A DNA stretch of 9,322 bases, taken from HXMU1420-2 sp040830545. Its GTDB lineage: Bacteria > Pseudomonadota > Alphaproteobacteria > Rhodobacterales > Rhodobacteraceae. The stretch covers positions 1-9,322 of the forward strand of contig JBFOMB010000190.1 in assembly GCA_040830545.1 (NCBI GenBank), given 5' to 3'. This document shows positions 5,379 to 9,322 of the stretch, in pieces. A program made the translations under genes and the position numbers. The notes below the pieces were generated by a model. That model had not been told where the DNA came from and searched no databases. It worked only from the letters and a program-made list of their open reading frames with translations. Position 1 is the first letter of the stretch. Each line of letters starts with the position of its first letter.

Positions 5379-6268
5379 CAGCCGCGACCTTTGAGCATTT
5401 TGAACGCGTCGCCAAAGGCTTCGAGTGCGTTGGCGGGCACCACGATGGTTTGTTTGCCGTCCCCTGCGCCGAGCGTGTTCAGCGCCTCCACCTGTTTCAG
5501 GGCGACCTGGTATTGCGCGGCCTCGATGCCGTTTTCGCGGATCGCCTTCGCGACAACTTCGGTGGCATAGGCTTCGGCTTCAGCCTCGATCCGGCGGGCT
5601 TTGGCGGATTGTTCTGCGGCGTAAAGTTCCGCGTCAGCGGCGAGTTCGACGGCGCGGCGTGTGCCTTCAGCCTCGGTCACTTGGGCGCGGCGGGCGCGTT
5701 CGGCGTTCAACTGCTGGAGCATGGCGTCGCGGGTGGCCTGATCGAGGTTCACGTCGAGGATTTCCGCGCGGGTGACTTCGATGCCCCAATCGTCCACGGC
5801 ATCCTCCACGCTGGCTTTGATGGTTGAGATCAGGTGCGAACGGTTCGACTGCACCTCGTCCAGGTCCATCTTGCCAATCTCGGCCCGCACGATGCCCGCA
5901 ACGGTTGTGGCGATGGCGTCATCGACGTCGCGGATACGGTAGACGGTCTTTTCCGGTTCGACGATGCGATAGAAGACCGACGTGTCGACCTGCACCAGCA
6001 CATTATCCTTGGTGATGGCGTCCTGGCTGGCGGTGGGAAGCTGGCGTTCGAGGATCGAGATCTGGTGGCGGACCACGTCTAGGAAGGGGATGATGAAGTT
6101 GATGCCGGGGCCCAGCACCGATTGCAGGCGGCCAAACCGTTCGACCACGTGTTTTTCGGATTGGGGCACGATGCGCACGCCCTTGACGATCACGATCACC
6201 AGAAGGATCGCGCCGAGGATATAGGCGAGGCTGCTGCCGAGGAGGGCGGTCAATTGGGCTTCGGTCAT
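5378..6268 (-). CDS. Stomatin-like SPFH/Band 7 protein (paraslipin, QmcA type)
   Basis: A membrane-anchored scaffold protein of the SPFH family, which forms large oligomeric cages in membrane microdomains and is often linked to proteases and to NfeD partners. The 296 residues show one N-terminal transmembrane helix (about 12-33), the Band 7 domain (about 34-185, with VPQSEKHVVERFGR at the start and GPGINFIIPFLD at 53-64), an alanine/glutamate-rich coiled coil (about 185-260), and the C-terminal KQTIVVPANALEAF (272-285) seen in paraslipins. The frame extends 40 codons upstream, but ATG 6268 is preferred because AGGGA lies 7 bases before it and homology begins with the membrane helix. It forms a two-gene unit with the overlapping NfeD-like gene and is divergent from the histidine kinase. 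Confidence 0.93.
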   Translation of the reverse strand: MTEAQLTALLGSSLAYILGAILLVIVIVKGVRIVPQSEKHVVERFGRLQSVLGPGINFIIPFLDVVRHQISILERQLPTASQDAITKDNVLVQVDTSVFYRIVEPEKTVYRIRDVDDAIATTVAGIVRAEIGKMDLDEVQSNRSHLISTIKASVEDAVDDWGIEVTRAEILDVNLDQATRDAMLQQLNAERARRAQVTEAEGTRRAVELAADAELYAAEQSAKARRIEAEAEAYATEVVAKAIRENGIEAAQYQVALKQVEALNTLGAGDGKQTIVVPANALEAFGDAFKMLKGRG

Positions 6269-6485
6269 CAAATGTCCCTGTGTTTTATGGCTCACCTCAA
6301 TTTGGGGGTAACGGCGGCGTGAGGCAAGGGGTGGGTGTGCTGACACAAAAACGGACAACTTCACCTTCTTGCCCCGATTTGGTGACAATTTTGTCTATCC
6401 CGGCAGGCAGGATGGGTCCTGTCCGGCTCGGGGTCTTTTTATTGGTCGGACGGTTGAGCGTATTTCAGGCAAGGTTTGGGGCGAC
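6269..6485. promoter_or_regulatory. Divergent intergenic region between the stomatin and histidine kinase genes
   Basis: These 217 bases must hold the promoters for both divergent units, but no sigma70 pair stands out on either strand. On the plus strand a small hairpin (6406-6423: stem GGCAGGA with TCCTGTC, one G-T pair, loop TGGG) is followed 12 bases later by five T (6436-6440). It could be a weak attenuator in the kinase leader if transcription starts upstream of it. The kinase frame is open back to a TTG at 6369, so part of this region could be coding. Confidence 0.35.
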
Positions 6486-7895
6486 ATGTTTCGGATTCAG
6501 CAGCAATTGGCGGATTATGCCCGGGCGTGTCTGCGGCTGTTCTGGCATCGGCAGGCGATGTTCATCGGCGGGATGCTGTTGGTGGCGGCCTATGTGGATG
6601 TCACGGTGTCGCTGTTTTGCTATGCGCTGTGTCTGTTGCTGGAGGCTTATGATTACAGGGTCTGCCAGGGGGTTCTGGCCTGGGCGCGTTTGGGTGCGCG
6701 ACCGTCTTTGCAACCTGTGCGCCGGGTGGTGTTCAGTGCGATCCTGACGGTGGGCGCAACGTCGCTGTTTCCCGTGGTAGTGGCGTTGGCCGAGGGGCCG
6801 GGGATGCATCTGGCTCCACTGTTTTTCCTCTTTTCTGCAGCGCTTTATGCGGCGATGAACATGTGCCAGGTGCCGCGGTTGCTGCGGGCGCGGATGATGA
6901 TTTTCTACGTCGCGCTGCTGTTCATTCCGCTGCATGATCTGCTGGTTGTGCGCCCGCCGCTGACCTCACCCCTGTGGATGCAATTGGGTGTGGTCGCGTT
7001 CATGTTGTTTGTGCTGAACGCTTGCGCGAACAAATTCGTGGCCAACTACCGGCGGATACAGTCGCGGATGGGTGGGCTGCGGGTCGAGCGGGACCGGATG
7101 TCGGCGGCGTATGAGACGCAGTCCCAGTTTGTGTCCGTGGTGACGCACGAACTGCGTACGCCGCTGACGTCGATCAAGGCATCATTGGACCTGATTGCGG
7201 ACGCGGATGCGGACCTGCCGCGGGAACGGGTTCAGACGCTGGCAGAGATTGGGCAGCGGAACAGTGCGCGGTTGGGGTCGCTGATCAACGACCTGCTGGA
7301 TTTCCAGAAACTGGATGCGGGCAAGATGAGCTTTGATTTTGCGCGGATCGACCTGGCGGAGCTGGTCAGCGAGGCGGTGGAGAACCTGCGTGCCTTGGCG
7401 GATGAGAAAGAGGTTTCCTTTGCTCTCAGTGGGCTGGAAGATGTTGTTCATGTGGATGCCGACGAAGGCCGGTTGATGCAGGTGATTACCAATGTGCTGT
7501 CCAATGCGCTGAAGTTTTCGCACGCAGGGAGTGCCGTGGATGTGGACCTGTGCGTGGATGGCGGGCAGGTGCGGATAGCGGTGCGTGACTATGGCATTGG
7601 GATACCCGAGGGGTCCGAGCATACGGTTTTTGCACCCTTTGCGCAGGTGGAACTGGCGGATCGGAAGTCTTTTGGCGGGACCGGGTTGGGCATGAGCATC
7701 AGTCGCCGGATCCTGGAGCGTCATGGCGGGCAGATCGAATATGTCAGCCGGTTGGGGGAAGGGACGATTTTCACGATCGAACTGGATGTCAGCCAAGCGT
7801 CTTGCGCAACGGAGCGTGCTGGGACTTCGGGATTGGTGTTTGGCGGGATGCCAGGTGTGCCGCGTGGGTTGCAGGTGGGTGAAAGCGGGGCGTGA
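6486..7895 (+). CDS. Membrane-bound sensor histidine kinase (orphan)
   Basis: A two-component sensor kinase that autophosphorylates on histidine and passes the phosphate to an unidentified response regulator. From ATG 6486 it has 469 residues: an N-terminal hydrophobic domain with five or six membrane segments (about 24-182), a short coiled linker (183-213), a HisKA domain with H221 in the H-box VVTHELRTPLTSI, and a HATPase domain with N-box ITNVLSNALKF (334-344), G1 box DYGIGI (368-373), F-box FAPFAQVE (382-389) and G2 box GGTGLGMSIS (397-406). All catalytic boxes look intact. A 34-residue tail after the ATPase domain matches nothing. There is no PAS or HAMP domain. The frame runs upstream to TTG 6369, but ATG 6486 places the start just before the first hydrophobic segment; the ribosome binding site is weak (AAGG at 11 bases or GGGG at 4), so the start is uncertain. 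No regulator gene lies beside it. Confidence 0.9.
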   Translation: MFRIQQQLADYARACLRLFWHRQAMFIGGMLLVAAYVDVTVSLFCYALCLLLEAYDYRVCQGVLAWARLGARPSLQPVRRVVFSAILTVGATSLFPVVVALAEGPGMHLAPLFFLFSAALYAAMNMCQVPRLLRARMMIFYVALLFIPLHDLLVVRPPLTSPLWMQLGVVAFMLFVLNACANKFVANYRRIQSRMGGLRVERDRMSAAYETQSQFVSVVTHELRTPLTSIKASLDLIADADADLPRERVQTLAEIGQRNSARLGSLINDLLDFQKLDAGKMSFDFARIDLAELVSEAVENLRALADEKEVSFALSGLEDVVHVDADEGRLMQVITNVLSNALKFSHAGSAVDVDLCVDGGQVRIAVRDYGIGIPEGSEHTVFAPFAQVELADRKSFGGTGLGMSISRRILERHGGQIEYVSRLGEGTIFTIELDVSQASCATERAGTSGLVFGGMPGVPRGLQVGESGA

Positions 7896-8006
7896 AACCC
7901 GGGTCCTGCGAGGCGGCATAAGATATCACACCCTTGCTGGCAGGTGCGCCTTGCTTTGCCCGGCCACTCCGTCAGACCTCTTTTCAGACCGGACCCATCA
8001 GGTGGC
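7896..8006. other. Convergent spacer between the kinase and OB-fold genes
   Basis: A 111-base spacer between convergent genes. No convincing terminator hairpin with a T run was found on either strand. TCAGACC occurs twice as a short direct repeat at 7974-7980 and 7984-7990. The typical DnaE2 C-terminal ending, HPR followed by SRDFH, was not seen downstream of the OB-fold stop in the minus-strand frames examined. Confidence 0.4.
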
Positions 8007-8399
8007 TCAGGGTCGTGACGGGGCATCATGCTCCACCGCGTCCGGTTGGGTCAGCAGCAGGTCCAGCATGGACGAGATATCCTCGATCTCTTCTGCAATC
8101 ACATGGGTGACGGAATGCGCGCGTTGCATCCGGCCCGTGACCCGCAGCATGCGCCCGGCAATCACCGCGCGGCGGAACCTTTCATACATCTTGCGCCAGA
8201 CCACCACATTCACGATCCCGGTCTCGTCCTCCAGCGTTACAAATATGACGCCCTTGGCCGTGCCGGGCCGTTGGCGCAGGATGACCAGCCCCGCCACGGT
8301 GATGCGCGCGCCTTCGGGTGGTTCATCCAACCGGTTGGCGGGCAGGGCATGAGGCGGGCGTGGCCATGTGTTTGGGTAGGCGGAGGTCAGAATGTGCAT
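8007..8399 (-). CDS. Free-standing OB-fold protein resembling the C-terminus of DnaE2/ImuC, LexA-controlled
   Basis: The 130-residue product matches, from about residue 17 on, the C-terminal OB-fold region of the error-prone polymerase DnaE2 (ImuC). The signature is VAGLVILRQRPGTAKG (35-50) followed by VIFVTLEDETGIVNVVVW (51-68), then FRRAVIAGRMLRVTGRMQR (75-93). The polymerase catalytic domains, over 900 residues in DnaE2, are absent, and so is the usual DnaE2 ending with HPR...SRDFH. Ferredoxin and kinase genes lie on both sides, so nothing of imuA, imuB or the rest of dnaE2 is here. ATG 8399 is preferred over a TTG at 8456 because a perfect LexA box and promoter lie immediately upstream. 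It may be a stand-alone nucleic-acid-binding accessory of SOS mutagenesis, or the remnant of a large internal deletion in an SOS operon that joined its promoter to the polymerase tail. The frame is intact and the OB core well preserved, which favours a working protein. Confidence 0.75.
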   Translation of the reverse strand: MHILTSAYPNTWPRPPHALPANRLDEPPEGARITVAGLVILRQRPGTAKGVIFVTLEDETGIVNVVVWRKMYERFRRAVIAGRMLRVTGRMQRAHSVTHVIAEEIEDISSMLDLLLTQPDAVEHDAPSRP

Positions 8400-8401
8400 G
8401 A

Positions 8402-8416
8402 GAACAAATATAGAAC
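8402..8416 (-). promoter_or_regulatory. LexA (SOS) box, GTTC-N7-GTTC
   Basis: On the minus strand the sequence reads GTTC TATATTT GTTC (plus strand GAAC, seven bases, GAAC). This is a perfect match to the direct-repeat LexA operator known from Rhodobacter and other alphaproteobacteria. It ends 2 bases before the ATG of the OB-fold gene and covers its putative -10 element, so bound LexA should block transcription until DNA damage. Its distance from the divergent ferredoxin start (over 100 bases) makes control of that gene less likely. Confidence 0.8.
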
Positions 8417-8434
8417 ATTTGTGAATTTCGGCAA
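8407..8434 (-). promoter_or_regulatory. Sigma70-like promoter inside the LexA box; probably gives a leaderless mRNA
   Basis: On the minus strand TTGCCG (8434-8429, four of six consensus matches) and TATATT (8412-8407, five of six) are 16 bases apart. Seven bases separate the -10 element from the A of ATG 8399, the usual distance to a transcription start, so the message probably begins at or within a base or two of the start codon. No ribosome binding site can exist in that case. Confidence 0.55.
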
Positions 8435-8521
8435 GCCGCCCGGTGTGGAGGTTCAAAAGGGGCTGGCATGTGCCAAATCGCTTGGCTAGACATTCCGGGA
8501 ATTCGCGAGGGAAGGGACCTG

Positions 8522-8845
8522 ATGGCCAAGATTACCTATATCGAGCATGGCGGCAAAGAGCACGTTGTCGAGGTCGCAAACGGCCTGACCGTGATGGAAG
8601 GCGCACGCGACAACAACATCCCCGGCATCGAGGCGGATTGCGGCGGGGCCTGCGCCTGTTCGACCTGTCATGTTTACGTGCACCCGGACTGGGTGGAAAA
8701 GCTGCCCGCCAAGGATGACATGGAAGAGGACATGCTGGATTTCGCGTACGAGCCTGATCCCGCACGCTCGCGCCTGACCTGCCAGGTCAAGGTGACGGAT
8801 GAACTGGACGGTCTGATCGTCCAGATGCCGGAAAAGCAGATCTGA
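8522..8845 (+). CDS. Adrenodoxin-type [2Fe-2S] ferredoxin
   Basis: A soluble electron carrier of 107 residues, similar in type to Rhodobacter capsulatus FdVI. The cluster ligands follow the adrenodoxin pattern C40-x5-C46-x2-C49 and then C87 (DCGGACACSTCH ... LTCQV), with an extra cysteine at 44. The acidic stretch DDMEEDMLDFAYEPD (65-79) corresponds to the partner-docking helix of adrenodoxins. ATG 8522 has GGGAAGGGA four bases upstream. Such ferredoxins serve Fe-S cluster assembly or P450 systems; both kinds of gene occur in this window but not beside it. An 11-base palindrome ATTCCGGGAAT (8492-8502) lies just before the ribosome binding site and might be an operator. The stop codon overlaps the next ATG. 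Confidence 0.95.
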   Translation: MAKITYIEHGGKEHVVEVANGLTVMEGARDNNIPGIEADCGGACACSTCHVYVHPDWVEKLPAKDDMEEDMLDFAYEPDPARSRLTCQVKVTDELDGLIVQMPEKQI

Positions 8846-9322
8846 TGCGCGGCGCCCTTGCGGCGCTGTTGCTGGGGCTGGCCGGTCCGGTATCGGCGGG
8901 CCCCGAGGTTCTGTCAGCCCACTATGACGAACCGACCACACGCTATGCCCACGGGGTCCTGGGGGACACCGTGGAATGGGGCGCGTTGGTCATGCGGCTG
9001 GATACCTGCCCGGAATGCGCGTTGCTGCGCACGCGGGAGTATCGCATCGAGTTGCCTGAAAGCCGCGTTTTCGAGGACCTGGAACCGCGCGTTCTGGACC
9101 TGGACCGGGACGGTGACAACGAAATTCTGGTGATCGAGTCTCACGGACACAAGGGAGCGTGGGTCGCGGATTACGACGAAAACGGACTGCTGGCTTATGG
9201 CACCTACCGCATGCGCCGGTTCCGCTGGCTGGCAATCATCGGGGCAGCTGATTTCGACAATGACGGGCAGTGCGAGGTGGTCGCAAGCGACCCGGCACAT
9301 CTGGGGAAAAAGCTGAGAGTTC
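8845..9322 (+). CDS. Secreted FG-GAP/VCBS-like repeat protein, partial (runs off the window)
   Basis: The ATG overlaps the ferredoxin stop by one base (TGATG), so the two are probably translated as a pair. The 159 residues present begin with a signal peptide, a hydrophobic core followed by GPVSA, with likely cleavage after residue 18. Two acidic calcium-binding-like motifs of the FG-GAP/VCBS type follow: DLDRDGDNEILVIE and ADFDNDGQCEVVAS. A Cys-x2-Cys pair (TCPECA) lies before the first. Proteins like this fold as beta-propeller blades outside the cytoplasm; a function is not known to me. The frame is still open at base 9322, where homologous proteins would have a further 60 or so residues. 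Confidence 0.8.
   Translation, partial: MRGALAALLLGLAGPVSAGPEVLSAHYDEPTTRYAHGVLGDTVEWGALVMRLDTCPECALLRTREYRIELPESRVFEDLEPRVLDLDRDGDNEILVIESHGHKGAWVADYDENGLLAYGTYRMRRFRWLAIIGAADFDNDGQCEVVASDPAHLGKKLRV

Noticed and set aside
6269..6388. 40-residue N-terminal extension of the stomatin-like protein
   Set aside because: ATG 6268 has its own ribosome binding site, and the family pattern begins at the membrane helix just after it.
7182..7919. Minus-strand open frame of 245 codons
   Set aside because: Antisense to the histidine kinase, whose H, N, G1, F and G2 boxes are all intact on the plus strand; the antisense product is proline- and histidine-rich with no domain.
8492..8502. ATTCCGGGAAT palindrome as a defined operator of the ferredoxin gene
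   Set aside because: It is suggestively placed, but an 11-base palindrome is weak evidence and no regulator with this site was recognised, so it is only mentioned in the ferredoxin entry.

Overview
The window looks like a complete assembly contig from an alphaproteobacterium of the Rhodobacterales (Roseobacter/Rhodobacteraceae type). The evidence is the GC-rich coding, the pairing of SufT with an A-type iron-sulfur carrier, the short NfeD protein behind a stomatin-like gene, the adrenodoxin-type ferredoxin, and a LexA box of the GTTC-N7-GTTC form used in this class. No sequence search was possible, so the lineage is an inference from family resemblance.

Positions 1 to about 6270 are all read on the minus strand, right to left: a stomatin/SPFH membrane protein (6268-5378) whose stop overlaps the start of a short NfeD-like protein (5378-5103); a spacer with two strong palindromes; a 705-residue membrane protein with a tryptophan-rich pentapeptide-repeat domain (4926-2809); a spacer with a direct repeat and a possible promoter; sufT (2673-2311); a sufA/erpA-like A-type carrier (2224-1874) followed by a probable terminator; triosephosphate isomerase tpiA (1771-1016); and a cytochrome P450 gene starting 2 bases after tpiA (1013 leftward). 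The P450 runs into a C-rich, probably low-quality contig end. The same frame still shows recognisable P450 sequence down to base 3, but with one stop codon and many changes towards G on the coding strand.

Positions 6486-7895 on the plus strand encode a membrane-bound sensor histidine kinase with no response regulator beside it. Converging on it from the right is a small minus-strand gene (8399-8007) for a free-standing OB-fold protein that closely resembles the C-terminal OB domain of the error-prone polymerase DnaE2 (ImuC). It lies directly behind a perfect LexA box that overlaps a sigma70-like promoter, which makes it the most interesting locus here. Divergent from it are an adrenodoxin-type [2Fe-2S] ferredoxin (8522-8845) and, overlapping its stop, a secreted FG-GAP/VCBS-like protein (8845 onward) cut off by the right end.

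Functionally the window mixes housekeeping genes (tpiA, Fe-S cluster assembly, ferredoxin), membrane quality-control genes (stomatin-NfeD), signalling (histidine kinase), an SOS-linked gene and one unusual membrane-anchored beta-helix protein. The ferredoxin could be a redox partner for the P450, but the two are 7.5 kb apart and nothing in the sequence ties them together. No tRNA, rRNA, CRISPR array or insertion sequence was recognised, and no gene-free stretch exceeds 300 bases.
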